From a virus, in IMG/VR virus record IMGVR_UViG_3300047476_002048, positions 1-24,391 of that record: a DNA stretch of 24,391 bases. The stretch is one strand, 5' to 3'. The translations under genes and the position numbers were made by a program. The notes under the pieces are model-generated. The model ran no database searches. It worked only from the letters and a program-made list of their open reading frames with translations, and was not told where the DNA came from. Of the stretch, positions 13,657 to 19,686 are shown in pieces (position 1 is the stretch's first letter; every line of letters starts with the position of its first letter).

Positions 13657-13658
13657 GT

Positions 13659-13889
13659 ATGAAGAACGTGTTGGAGGCAATGGATAGCAGGTTCCCGTGT
13701 AAGAGCACGATAAGGTTCCTAAAGCCACACAGAAGGCTGTCGGCGACAAGCCATGAGGGGACACTTGAGTTCGAAAGCTACATCGAAGGGATGTACGACT
13801 TTATCGAAGTGCCCTATGAGATTGTGAAGCACATTTACGAGCTCGGCTGGACTGACGCAAAAGACGCAATGAAGAAGGAGCTGGCATGA
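13659..13889 (+). CDS. Hypothetical protein (76 aa)
   Basis: The start follows GGGAGGCATAAGTAAGT. The N-terminal part is basic; the C-terminal 30 residues form an amphipathic helix ending in DAKDAMKKELA. Its stop overlaps the next start by ATGA. I do not recognise it. Confidence 0.6.
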   Translation: MKNVLEAMDSRFPCKSTIRFLKPHRRLSATSHEGTLEFESYIEGMYDFIEVPYEIVKHIYELGWTDAKDAMKKELA

Positions 13890-14197
13890 GCAAGGTAGTA
13901 GACCTCGTAGGCTATCGGTATGCAAAGAGAGTCAAGAACGACACACACACTCTCGATGCTCTCAAGTATCTCTTCGCCAAGCAGATGCAAAAGAAGACCA
14001 CCGTGCTTGAGTGGACGAGCGTGACCGACAGATTGCCGGAAAGTGAGAGCCGCAAGTGGTTCGTCGTGCTGATTGATAACCTCGGAAGTTTTCGCACCAT
14101 CGGAAGCTCTCAATTCATCAATGGCGAGTGGCTGCAAGTGCGAGAAGGGTTTGTCAGCGTCACCCACTGGGCAGAGATGCCAGAGGAGTTGCCATGA
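13886..14197 (+). CDS. DUF551-like protein (103 aa)
   Basis: The C-terminal 60 residues follow the DUF551 pattern: WTSVTDRLPE, a WFVVLIDN strand, a GEW motif and a final VSVTHWAEMPEELP. DUF551 domains are small, found mostly in phages and prophages, and have no known activity. The N-terminal 40 residues are an added basic helical part. Coupled by ATGA at both ends. Confidence 0.75.
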   Translation: MSKVVDLVGYRYAKRVKNDTHTLDALKYLFAKQMQKKTTVLEWTSVTDRLPESESRKWFVVLIDNLGSFRTIGSSQFINGEWLQVREGFVSVTHWAEMPEELP

Positions 14198-14307
14198 ACG
14201 ATCTAGTGCTCGCATTGGCCGTAGTGTTTGGCCTCGCATCAATCGGCTCTGGCATTCGTGATGGGCTTTATAGGATTGCCGAGATAATGAATCTGCGGTG
14301 GAGGTAG
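14194..14307 (+). CDS. Small membrane-associated protein (37 aa)
   Basis: ATGA overlap with the DUF551 gene. Residues 3-20 are hydrophobic with small residues (VLALAVVFGLASIGSG), followed by a short amphipathic basic tail. Likely a membrane microprotein. Unknown role. Confidence 0.55.
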   Translation: MNDLVLALAVVFGLASIGSGIRDGLYRIAEIMNLRWR

Positions 14308-14309
14308 GT

Positions 14310-14411
14310 ATGGAAGATTTACTACTCATCTTATTATTTGCTCTCTTCTGCTTCATCTTTGGCGGGTATTGCGTGGCGAGTGTGGCTATTTGGCTCATGG
14401 AGAAAAGATGA
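14310..14411 (+). CDS. Single-pass membrane microprotein (33 aa)
   Basis: The start follows GGAGGTAGGT. Nearly all residues from 4 to 29 are hydrophobic, including a Leu/Phe-rich core, with a short charged end (EKR). It overlaps the next start by ATGA. Together with the 14194 gene it forms a pair of membrane microproteins. Confidence 0.55.
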   Translation: MEDLLLILLFALFCFIFGGYCVASVAIWLMEKR

Positions 14412-14581
14412 AGACCATCGAAGAACAGGTAAGGCTATACATCTCCGAAGAGTATCACGAGCAACTACTTAGAGAGGTTGGGATAACTGACAGCTTGGTA
14501 GAGAGAGTGTTTCTTGACGGCGTTAAGTTTGGCTACGAGTTGGCAAAGCGAGAGCAGGTAAGGGAGATAGGAAATGACTAA
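14408..14581 (+). CDS. Small protein, member of a tandem family (57 aa)
   Basis: Starts by ATGA overlap. The pattern FLDGVKFGYELAKRE near the C-terminus resembles the F-x-AG-Y motif of the two following proteins, and the three appear to be related. Acidic helical N-terminus, basic C-terminus ending EIGND. Unknown function. Confidence 0.6.
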   Translation: MKTIEEQVRLYISEEYHEQLLREVGITDSLVERVFLDGVKFGYELAKREQVREIGND

Positions 14582-14769
14582 GACACCTGAAGAATTAGTA
14601 GAGGACTGGATACGCAGTCATGCCTCCTATCTTATGCCAATGCGTATTAGAGATACATTTATAGCTGGCTATCACTCAAGAGACGAAGAGATTGCAAAGT
14701 TAAGAGAAGAGATTGCAATGCTCAAGGCAGAGCTGCGGGAGGTTGGAAATGACTAAGACACCTGAAGAA
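14570..14769. repeat. 25-bp direct repeat at the starts of two tandem genes
   Basis: The 25-bp sequence at 14570-14594 recurs at 14745-14769, covering the end of the ribosome-binding site, the ATG and the first codons (MTKTPEE). It marks a recent duplication of at least the gene starts. Confidence 0.85.
14574..14756 (+). CDS. Small protein, tandem family member 2 (60 aa)
   Basis: Starts after AGGGAGATAGGAA. The N-terminus MTKTPEELVED matches that of the 14749 protein. A FIAGYHSRDEE motif and a Glu/Lys-rich coiled-coil-like end (LREEIAMLKAELREVGND) follow. It overlaps the next gene by 8 nt. Such F-x-AG motif proteins are common small phage proteins of unknown role. Confidence 0.65.
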   Translation: MTKTPEELVEDWIRSHASYLMPMRIRDTFIAGYHSRDEEIAKLREEIAMLKAELREVGND

Positions 14770-14955
14770 CTAGCAGACGAATACACGCAAGAATGGTGGG
14801 GTCATTACCGTGAGGACAATATGACTCTTGCGACACGACAGGCCTTCCTCGCTGGCTACAAGGCTGCCAAGCCAGAAGTAGGCACGAGCGACTACCTACA
14901 GTACCTTTACGTCACCTACCTATGCACCAAAGCAAAAGCAGAGAACAAAGCATAA
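14749..14955 (+). CDS. Small protein, tandem family member 3 (68 aa)
   Basis: It shares MTKTPEELADEY with member 2, then an aromatic part (EWWGHYREDN) and a RQAFLAGYKAAKPE motif, and ends with a Tyr-rich stretch. Strong site CGGGAGGTTGGAA before the ATG. The last 34 nt overlap the 14922 gene. Unknown function. Confidence 0.65.
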   Translation: MTKTPEELADEYTQEWWGHYREDNMTLATRQAFLAGYKAAKPEVGTSDYLQYLYVTYLCTKAKAENKA

Positions 14956-15158
14956 GGTACGAAGGCTGGCTGCTTGTCGAGCAGGAGCCTCCCGTGACGG
15001 GGAACTACATTGTTGCTGTTGAGCCTTACGAGCCTATCGTTGGATTCTTCATCAAAGGGAGAGGGTGGGATCTCGACGACACGATTCACACAGGACTAGA
15101 AGATCGCATTGTGGCGTGGATGCCACTCCCGGAGATTAGATATGGCAGAAGAAATTAA
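14922..15158 (+). CDS. DUF551-like protein 2 (78 aa)
   Basis: Residues from about 16 on show the domain pattern: GWLLVEQEPPVTGNYIVAV region, an FFIKGRGWDLDD loop and a terminal AWMPLPEIRYG. It overlaps the previous gene by 34 nt and the DUF2800 gene by 17 nt. The first in-frame ATG is taken; the ribosome-binding site is weak. Unknown role. Confidence 0.65.
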   Translation: MHQSKSREQSIRYEGWLLVEQEPPVTGNYIVAVEPYEPIVGFFIKGRGWDLDDTIHTGLEDRIVAWMPLPEIRYGRRN

Positions 15159-15930
15159 CCACAGCGCTCGTAAACACGCTCTCTGCTCTGCAAGCTCTGC
15201 AGAGCGATGGCTAGAGTGCCCTGGCTCCGTTGGGCTCTCCATGACCGTCCCAGAGCCTCCTACAAGCCCCTATGCGCTTGAAGGTACCGAGGCGCACGAG
15301 CTCTCTGAGCTCATTCTGGCTCACTGGCTAAAGAACAACTACGATCTTAAGGATGACTTCCTATCCGAGTGCCGGAACGGGAAAGAGGAGATGTTCGACT
15401 TTGTGATGCAGTACGTCCATGCGTGTGTTGAGGAAGCGATGGCGTTCGACAACACGCCGACCATTCGCATTGAGCAGCGCCTTACGTTTAACGAGGACAT
15501 GAAGATGTTCGGCACCGCTGACTTTATCGCCACAGGGATGGTTAACGGGAAGAGCACTGGCGTCATCGTTGACCTGAAGTATGGCAGAGGAAAGAAGGTA
15601 AAGACCGAGAATAACCCCCAGTTGGCTTATTATGCCGTTGCCCTTCGCTCGTGCTCGAAAAAGAAACTGGAGCAGGTCAAGGTTCGTATTGTGCAGCCAC
15701 GTATCGAAGCCGCTTCTACGTCTGTTATATTCTCTAAGGACGACTTAGACGCTTGGGGCCTGAAGCTTACGCTTGGTGCCGAGCAGGCTCTGTGGATGGC
15801 AGGGAAGGCAAAGACGCCTGTGTATAAGGAAGGTGGCTGGTGTTGGTTCTGCCCAGCCAAGCAGGTTTGCCCTGAGATCGCCAGGAGGCTCAGCGAGAAC
15901 CTCGCTGCTCAGTTCCCTGACGATCTCTAA
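15142..15930 (+). CDS. DUF2800 Cas4/AddB-like exonuclease
   Basis: A 262-residue PD-(D/E)XK nuclease with an iron-sulfur site. Motifs: LECPGS with C26, GTEAHEL (48-54, catalytic His), MFGTADFI with D127, VDLKYGRG with D144 and K146, NPQLAYYA (158-165), then WCWFCPAKQVCPE giving C234, C237 and C243. The C26 plus C-x2-C-x5-C pattern matches the 4Fe-4S cage of AddB/Cas4-type nucleases. It should process DNA ends in phage recombination. The start is the ATG after GGAGATTAGAT; an in-frame upstream ATG at 15109 lies in the previous gene. It closes the early operon, 3 bp from the convergent regulator gene. Confidence 0.9.
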   Translation: MAEEINHSARKHALCSASSAERWLECPGSVGLSMTVPEPPTSPYALEGTEAHELSELILAHWLKNNYDLKDDFLSECRNGKEEMFDFVMQYVHACVEEAMAFDNTPTIRIEQRLTFNEDMKMFGTADFIATGMVNGKSTGVIVDLKYGRGKKVKTENNPQLAYYAVALRSCSKKKLEQVKVRIVQPRIEAASTSVIFSKDDLDAWGLKLTLGAEQALWMAGKAKTPVYKEGGWCWFCPAKQVCPEIARRLSENLAAQFPDDL

Positions 15931-15933
15931 GGC

Positions 15934-16212
15934 CTACTCAGGCGTAGCGGCCATATCAAAGTGCTCTCGAGCGATGGCCTCAATACGACTGAGGGAGAGG
16001 CCTGAGAGCCGTGCCAAAGTCTTCCAGTGCTTCGATGGAATTGGACGTGTGAGCCACATGCGGACAGCATAGACAGAGATATCCTCTTCGTATGCAATGA
16101 CCACATCGCCACGGCGTTTGCCGCCCTTCTTAGCGATTACGTCAAGGAGCTCCTCGATTCCCTCTTGGTGCTTCTTCTCGTTCAGACACTTCGCAACTCC
16201 TATCTTTGGCAT
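15934..16212 (-). CDS. Small helix-turn-helix regulator (92 aa)
   Basis: The middle and C-terminal part (about 50-85) reads like a Cro/CII-type HTH: VYAVRMWLTRPIPSKHWKTLARL, then GLSLSRIEAIA. It has AGGAGG 5 nt before the ATG and overlaps the partner gene by 13 nt. Being transcribed away from a divergent control region with inverted TGTCAAC motifs, it may be a repressor of its own and the facing operon. It lacks a self-cleavage (LexA/CI-type) domain, so it resembles Cro or CII more than a full repressor. Confidence 0.7.
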   Translation of the reverse strand: MPKIGVAKCLNEKKHQEGIEELLDVIAKKGGKRRGDVVIAYEEDISVYAVRMWLTRPIPSKHWKTLARLSGLSLSRIEAIAREHFDMAATPE

Positions 16213-16400
16213 ATAGCCTCCTTTTTAAATATCGTTTCCATTATGAGGTCAAAGAGGTCTTCAGGATGAGTGTTCGTCTCGGCAGCCAGATTGTCGAATC
16301 CGCCACTCACCTCAACGCCCACCTCAGTCCTTTCGGCGACGAACTGAACCCCCTGGTATTCCATGAGATATTGCATGTCCGTAGCGCTAAGTATTTTCAC
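16200..16400 (-). CDS. Hypothetical protein partnered with the HTH regulator (66 aa)
   Basis: GTG start behind AGGGGGCAAGA. An acidic small protein with no motif I recognise, coupled to the HTH gene by a 13-nt overlap that supplies its ribosome-binding site. As the first gene of the divergent unit it may modulate the regulator, but no evidence beyond position exists. Confidence 0.6.
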   Translation of the reverse strand: MKILSATDMQYLMEYQGVQFVAERTEVGVEVSGGFDNLAAETNTHPEDLFDLIMETIFKKEAICQR

Positions 16401-16484
16401 TCTTGCCCCCTGTATTTAGTTGATACATTGTGTCAACTATGCCAGTGTATAGATGCAGTGTCAACTTTTTTAGGAGGCTCTAAT
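16401..16484. promoter_or_regulatory. Divergent operator-like region
   Basis: Between the regulator pair (-) and the accessory operon (+). TAGTTGATACA (16417-16427) is nearly the reverse complement of TGTGTCAACTA (16430-16440), one mismatch in 11, which forms a dyad operator. A third half-site TGTCAAC lies at 16459-16465, and a possible -10 TATAGA at 16448-16453 sits between the sites. Binding of the HTH regulator here would block both directions. Confidence 0.6.
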
Positions 16485-16559
16485 ATGACGACTGTTATGC
16501 TTTTGCTCCTCGCATTCGTGTTCGAGGTTCTTTTAGCCATCGCATTCTTTAGGAGGTAG
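16485..16559 (+). CDS. Membrane microprotein (24 aa)
   Basis: TAGGAGGCTCTAATATG precedes the start. The 24 residues are a nearly continuous hydrophobic helix (VMLLLLAFVFEVLLAIAFF) with a terminal RR. Its last codons AGGAGG form the ribosome-binding site for the next gene. It could be a leader peptide for the 16564 gene rather than a functional product. Confidence 0.5.
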   Translation: MTTVMLLLLAFVFEVLLAIAFFRR

Positions 16560-16563
16560 TTAC

Positions 16564-17463
16564 ATGGAATTTTACAAATACACAGACTCGTGGAGTTTCC
16601 TTAAGCAGTTCAATCTTCAGGCTCACTTTGAGAGCCGAGAGCAGTGGTGGGAGCTTCAAGAGGAGATGTCCGAAGCTTACGACTCTCCGTTTATGTACCG
16701 CAGAGTTCTTCTGGAAAAGAAGTGGATTGCAAAAGACCGCCCCTACTACAACTGCTACCCGGCAATCTTGCCGATGCTCATGAAGCTAAAGCTCGATATC
16801 CCATGCTCGGCGTTGAGGGGAGTGGAGGTTGAGCCTATTGAGGTGCGGCTACCTAAAGAGCAGAGCGAAGGGCCATTCGCCTGGGGGGATAACCACGTCC
16901 GCACGGTATTCTTTGGCATTCAGAAGATGCCAAGAGAGGTTGGAAGCGAAGAGCTTATCGATGGCATCTGCATCTGCTTCGACATCGGAGAGGTCTCTGA
17001 GATGAATGAGCCCATATATTCATTTCGCTTCTTCCCGCTAAGGGACGATATGACAATCGAAGAGGCCTCTAAGCTCTTTACAAAACACCGGACGGCGGAC
17101 GAGGGAGTCCAAGTGCCCGTTGAGATTGCCGAGAACATAATCAAACTATGCGCTTGTCTTGCTCTTATAAGCCAGGATTCTGACATCATTACGCCAGACA
17201 TCCTCAAGAAGCACGAGAAGGAATGGTCTCAAGCCGATGAGGAGCGAAGGGCGCAGATGGTCGAAATGGCTAAGAACCGTGGCAAGAACGGCTGGAACGT
17301 AGGCGCAGAGATAGAGTACTCCCCACACTACAGGCGGCCTCATCCGGCTCTTGTGCGAGTCGGCAAAGGGCGTATATCTGCTCGTATAGTCATGCGGCGT
17401 GGGTCAGTAGTTCACAGAACAAAGATAACGAACGTACCGAGTGGATTCGATGGCAACAGTTAG
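16564..17463 (+). CDS. Phage accessory protein, weakly AcrVA2-like (299 aa)
   Basis: The start follows TTTAGGAGGTAGTTAC. The N-terminal half is aromatic and helical (YKYTDSWSFLKQF, EQWWELQEEM). A central beta domain (about 95-165) reads RTVFFGIQK, ICICFDIGE, YSFRFFPL. Then a helix, IAENIIKLCACLALISQDSDI (about 187-207, region only), and a basic C-terminal domain with YRRPHPALVRVGKG and RIVMRRGSVVHRTKI. The order (central two-strand domain, hydrophobic helix followed by D-I, RPHxR-type C-terminus) reminds me of the AcrVA2 anti-CRISPR family, which has many phage homologues. This is a memory-based, weak match; a generic phage protein is equally possible. Confidence 0.7.
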   Translation: MEFYKYTDSWSFLKQFNLQAHFESREQWWELQEEMSEAYDSPFMYRRVLLEKKWIAKDRPYYNCYPAILPMLMKLKLDIPCSALRGVEVEPIEVRLPKEQSEGPFAWGDNHVRTVFFGIQKMPREVGSEELIDGICICFDIGEVSEMNEPIYSFRFFPLRDDMTIEEASKLFTKHRTADEGVQVPVEIAENIIKLCACLALISQDSDIITPDILKKHEKEWSQADEERRAQMVEMAKNRGKNGWNVGAEIEYSPHYRRPHPALVRVGKGRISARIVMRRGSVVHRTKITNVPSGFDGNS

Positions 17464-17680
17464 CATCCTAAGTTTCTCTACTCCCAGATATAAGGTCAGA
17501 GTCTGGCGGGCATTGCCCTACGAGCCCGTAGGTTTCACTGACATTCAGATGCTTGCCATGCGCCTGCAGGATACGCACAGCTTGCAGGAGCTTGCCGAGG
17601 AGCTCTTAGAACAGCCCGACGTGCTACAAGTAGAGGTTCTCGATTGGGACAATAACGGAGTACACTGCTTCAATGAGTAG
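17450..17680 (+). CDS. Hypothetical protein (76 aa)
   Basis: It overlaps the previous gene by 14 nt and the next by 8. Starts with a strand-rich half (VSILSFSTPRYKVRVW) and continues with an acidic helix (LQELAEELLEQPDVLQVEVLD). An in-frame GTG three codons earlier is possible. No family recognised. Confidence 0.6.
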   Translation: MATVSILSFSTPRYKVRVWRALPYEPVGFTDIQMLAMRLQDTHSLQELAEELLEQPDVLQVEVLDWDNNGVHCFNE

Positions 17681-17936
17681 GAGCTGGACTGAACACGAGT
17701 ACGTTAACTCTCAGGATATCTGGGAGTTTATAGACCTGCAGATTGCCCGTATAGAACTACAGCAGGAAGAGGGCTTCGTTACCTCCTCCGAGGCTTGTAA
17801 GCTCATATTGTTTGGCAAGAAGGAGATGTTGGATGCCTTCAGCACGTTTGTTCACGAACGCTCAAGACGATTAAAGGAGATCGCAGATGACCACAGTATT
17901 CCCCTATCAGAAGAACCAGAAGACAGCTACTCCTAA
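17673..17936 (+). CDS. Helical hypothetical protein (87 aa)
   Basis: An acidic, wholly helical small protein (DIWEFIDLQIARIEL, KKEMLDAFSTFVHERSRRLKEI) with a disordered C-terminus. Its last 50 nt overlap the following gene, whose start is inside it. Weak ribosome-binding site, probably coupled to the previous gene. Unknown function. Confidence 0.6.
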   Translation: MSRSWTEHEYVNSQDIWEFIDLQIARIELQQEEGFVTSSEACKLILFGKKEMLDAFSTFVHERSRRLKEIADDHSIPLSEEPEDSYS

Positions 17937-18129
17937 AGAGTCCTTCTGGAAAAGAGTAGTCGATGGTTTACCGACCGAGGAAGAGGCTCTCTACCTCGTT
18001 GTGCAGAAGTTTGGAGGAGCTCAGTACCTTGGCTTCGCATACTTTAGAAAGAACGGCGACGGAGTCCTCCAGTTCACCAAGGACGATGTAACGCATTGGG
18101 CTCCAGCACCAAAGCTTCCAGAGGAATAG
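17887..18129 (+). CDS. DUF551-like protein 3 (80 aa)
   Basis: The domain pattern appears again: FWKRVVDGLPTEEEALYLVV, GFAYFRKNGDG, and DVTHWAPAPKLPEE at the end. AAGGAGATCGCAG before the ATG is a strong site. A 50-nt overlap with the previous gene is unusual but the family match supports this frame. Third such gene in the window. Confidence 0.75.
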   Translation: MTTVFPYQKNQKTATPKESFWKRVVDGLPTEEEALYLVVQKFGGAQYLGFAYFRKNGDGVLQFTKDDVTHWAPAPKLPEE

Positions 18130-18131
18130 TC

Positions 18132-18413
18132 ATGGCTGAGACTCGAGACGGAAAGAAAGTAACGCTCAATAAGCCGTTCAGAACTCCTGACGGACCAAAA
18201 AAGTTTGCGGTATACGTCAAGAATGATAAAGGTAATGTCGTTCGGGTTAACTTTGGCGATCCAGATATGGAAATCAAAAGAGATGACCCAGAGCGCAGAA
18301 AGAACTTCAGAGCTAGGCATAACTGCGATGACCCAGGCCCCAAGTGGAAAGCAAAGTGGTGGAGCTGTAAATTCTGGAGTGCTAAATCTGTCTCGGATAT
18401 TTTAGATGACTGA
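18132..18413 (+). CDS. Conserved phage protein with FRARHNCDDPGPKWKAKWWSC motif region (93 aa)
   Basis: After a basic N-terminus come strands KFAVYVKN and VVRVNFGDPD, then MEIKRDDPERRKNFRARHNC followed by a Trp/Lys-rich SCKFWS end. I recall this block, 'NFGDPDMEIKRDDPERRKNFRARHNCD' in outline, from many large-phage and prophage proteins, sometimes fused to head-maturation or structural proteins. Its function is not settled. The ATG follows GAGGAATAGTC. The stop overlaps the start of the Lys-rich protein at 18406. Confidence 0.7.
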   Translation: MAETRDGKKVTLNKPFRTPDGPKKFAVYVKNDKGNVVRVNFGDPDMEIKRDDPERRKNFRARHNCDDPGPKWKAKWWSCKFWSAKSVSDILDD

Positions 18414-18570
18414 AGTATCTATTGTTATGTTAATCGTACTGTTCCTCCTCGGAGTTTCGAGTGGGATAGGTATTTGTGAAGGATTTAATAAAATGGCATA
18501 CGCTAAGAAGACCATGAAGAAGGCTGCAGCTAAGAAGAAGACTACAAAGAAAGCTTCAAAGAAGAAGTAG
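18406..18570 (+). CDS. Membrane segment plus Lys/Ala-rich tail protein (54 aa)
   Basis: Residues 5-24 are a hydrophobic segment (VSIVMLIVLFLLGVSSGIG). From residue 30 the protein is Lys/Ala/Thr-rich with repeated AKK and TKK steps, like histone-H1 tails and small phage basic proteins. A second in-frame ATG at 18493, preceded by GAAGGA, could produce a soluble 25-residue basic peptide. So one gene may give both a membrane-tethered and a free DNA-binding peptide. The overall start has a weak ribosome-binding site. Confidence 0.55.
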   Translation: MTEVSIVMLIVLFLLGVSSGIGICEGFNKMAYAKKTMKKAAAKKKTTKKASKKK

Positions 18571-18575
18571 TCCTT

Positions 18576-18809
18576 ATGGCAGCTAAGAAGAAATTAAAAT
18601 CTTCCTCCGAGAGTCCTGACCAGCTCTCGGAGCTTCTCATCCTCGGGCATCTCATCAAGTACAACCTGTATATGCTCGGGAAAGCAACGGTGTTTGCCGC
18701 TGTGATGGCAAAGTCTAAGAATCTCGAAACAGCGTTACTGGACACCGAAAAAGCCATGAGCGAACTCGACTTAGACACCAAGATGCGAAAAGAGCAAAAA
18801 GACTCTTAA
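18576..18809 (+). CDS. Helical protein with Lys-rich start (77 aa)
   Basis: The N-terminus (MAAKKKLKSSSES) is similar in style to the tail of the preceding protein. Then a hydrophobic helical stretch (LSELLILGHLIKYNLYMLGKATVFAAVM) that may be membrane-associated, and a charged acidic/basic end. It is the last gene before a 92-bp gap. Function unknown. Confidence 0.6.
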   Translation: MAAKKKLKSSSESPDQLSELLILGHLIKYNLYMLGKATVFAAVMAKSKNLETALLDTEKAMSELDLDTKMRKEQKDS

Positions 18810-18842
18810 GCTTTTCCCGATATTCTCCGAAACCTTCTCTGT

Positions 18843-18887
18843 CTGGAGTGCGTCATAGTTCTCCAGTGATGTTGACGTGAACAACAT
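18843..18887 (+). promoter_or_regulatory. Two small hairpins in the leader of the lipoprotein gene
   Basis: CTGGAG (18843-18848) pairs with CTCCAG (18861-18866), and ATGTTG (18869-18874) with CAACAT (18882-18887). They stand directly before TTAGGAGGCACTATG of the 18902 gene. They are short, so chance is possible. Confidence 0.3.
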
Positions 18888-18901
18888 GCTTAGGAGGCAC
18901 T

Positions 18902-19171
18902 ATGAGAATAATTCTTTTCCTTACAACCACAATCGCTATGACTGGCTGCATGAGCCTTGCGCCGTCTCCTTTCCAACGTGGCTCTGTAGTACTGGCTGGA
19001 GACGCTGAAGGCGTAGAGGCGCTTATGGACGGCTTAAACGGCTTTGTGGCCAACGGGAAGACCCAGGACGCCATGGGCGACTCCGCCCACTGGAAGCACC
19101 GCAAGGAGCAGGAGAGTCAGCGCACACGCCGCACGGGCCTTTTCCAGAAACTGACTAGCTCGGAGAAATAG
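18902..19171 (+). CDS. Small lipoprotein (89 aa)
   Basis: TTAGGAGGCACTATG start. A hydrophobic signal (residues 1-15, MRIILFLTTTIAMTG) ends at a lipobox with C16 (AMTGC), so the product should be lipidated and anchored in a membrane. The mature part is polar with a Gly/Asp-rich helix and a basic end. It could serve in exclusion, as an outer spanin or in another surface role, but it lies outside the lysis operon. Coupled closely to the 19174 membrane gene. Confidence 0.75.
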   Translation: MRIILFLTTTIAMTGCMSLAPSPFQRGSVVLAGDAEGVEALMDGLNGFVANGKTQDAMGDSAHWKHRKEQESQRTRRTGLFQKLTSSEK

Positions 19172-19173
19172 CC

Positions 19174-19380
19174 ATGAAAGAGTTTATGAAGTGGTACTCA
19201 CAAACCGCACGGCTTGTCGGCTATCCGATTCTCTTCATCATCCTCATGACCGCAGTGGAGAAGATGATGTTTACGGTTACCTGTTCGCTTGGGGGCTATC
19301 AGTGCGAATACAGCCTGATGGCACAAAAAGGAGTGCAGGACTATGTTGGGGATCTTGTGACGAGCAGGACTAAAGAATAA
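19174..19380 (+). CDS. Small membrane protein (68 aa)
   Basis: GGAGAAATAGCC before the ATG, 2 bp after the lipoprotein stop. Residues about 16-34 form one membrane helix (YPILFIILMTAVEKMMFT); two Cys (C37, C44) lie just outside. The pairing with a lipoprotein hints at a two-component envelope system (for example superinfection exclusion or a spanin pair), which is inference. Confidence 0.65.
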   Translation: MKEFMKWYSQTARLVGYPILFIILMTAVEKMMFTVTCSLGGYQCEYSLMAQKGVQDYVGDLVTSRTKE

Positions 19381-19405
19381 TATCCATGCAGGGATTAACT
19401 TCTTA

Positions 19406-19437
19406 GGGGGTAGCGGGAGTGAAGACTCGCTGCCCCC
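19406..19437 (+). promoter_or_regulatory. Stable hairpin upstream of the 19456 gene
   Basis: GGGGGTAGCG (19406-19415) pairs with CGCTGCCCCC (19428-19437), with one U-G wobble; loop GGAGTGAAGACT. No T-tract follows. It lies between the 19174 gene and TTTGGAGGCACCATG of the 19456 gene. A transcription attenuator, processing signal or stabilising stem are all possible. Confidence 0.5.
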
Positions 19438-19455
19438 GACTTATTTGGAGGCACC

Positions 19456-19686
19456 ATGAATGCAATGAATCGAGGCGCACGAGCTCTCTACGACAAATAC
19501 GGCTTTCGCTCTAAGCACGATAAAAAGTCATTCGAGCATGGGACGCTTGCGCTTAAGAAAGAGATAGAGGATTTCATCCAGGACAAGCTAAAAGGCCAGC
19601 GAGGAGATGCGTTCTCTATGGGCCAGGATGACGGCCTACAGTGGGTGCTCGACCACCTCCGCTTTATCTTTGACGAAGAGCAATAA
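19456..19686 (+). CDS. Small phage protein (76 aa)
   Basis: Strong start TTTGGAGGCACCATG. Helical, with a basic N-terminal half and a FSMGQDDGLQWVLDHL C-terminal helix similar in style to the F-x-G small proteins at 14408-14955. Its 3' end overlaps the convergent gene by 23 nt. Function unknown. Confidence 0.65.
   Translation: MNAMNRGARALYDKYGFRSKHDKKSFEHGTLALKKEIEDFIQDKLKGQRGDAFSMGQDDGLQWVLDHLRFIFDEEQ

Noticed and set aside
15930-15960. Possible terminator after the DUF2800 gene
   Set aside because: Only a short CTAC/GTAG stem without a T-run is visible, inside the end of the HTH gene.
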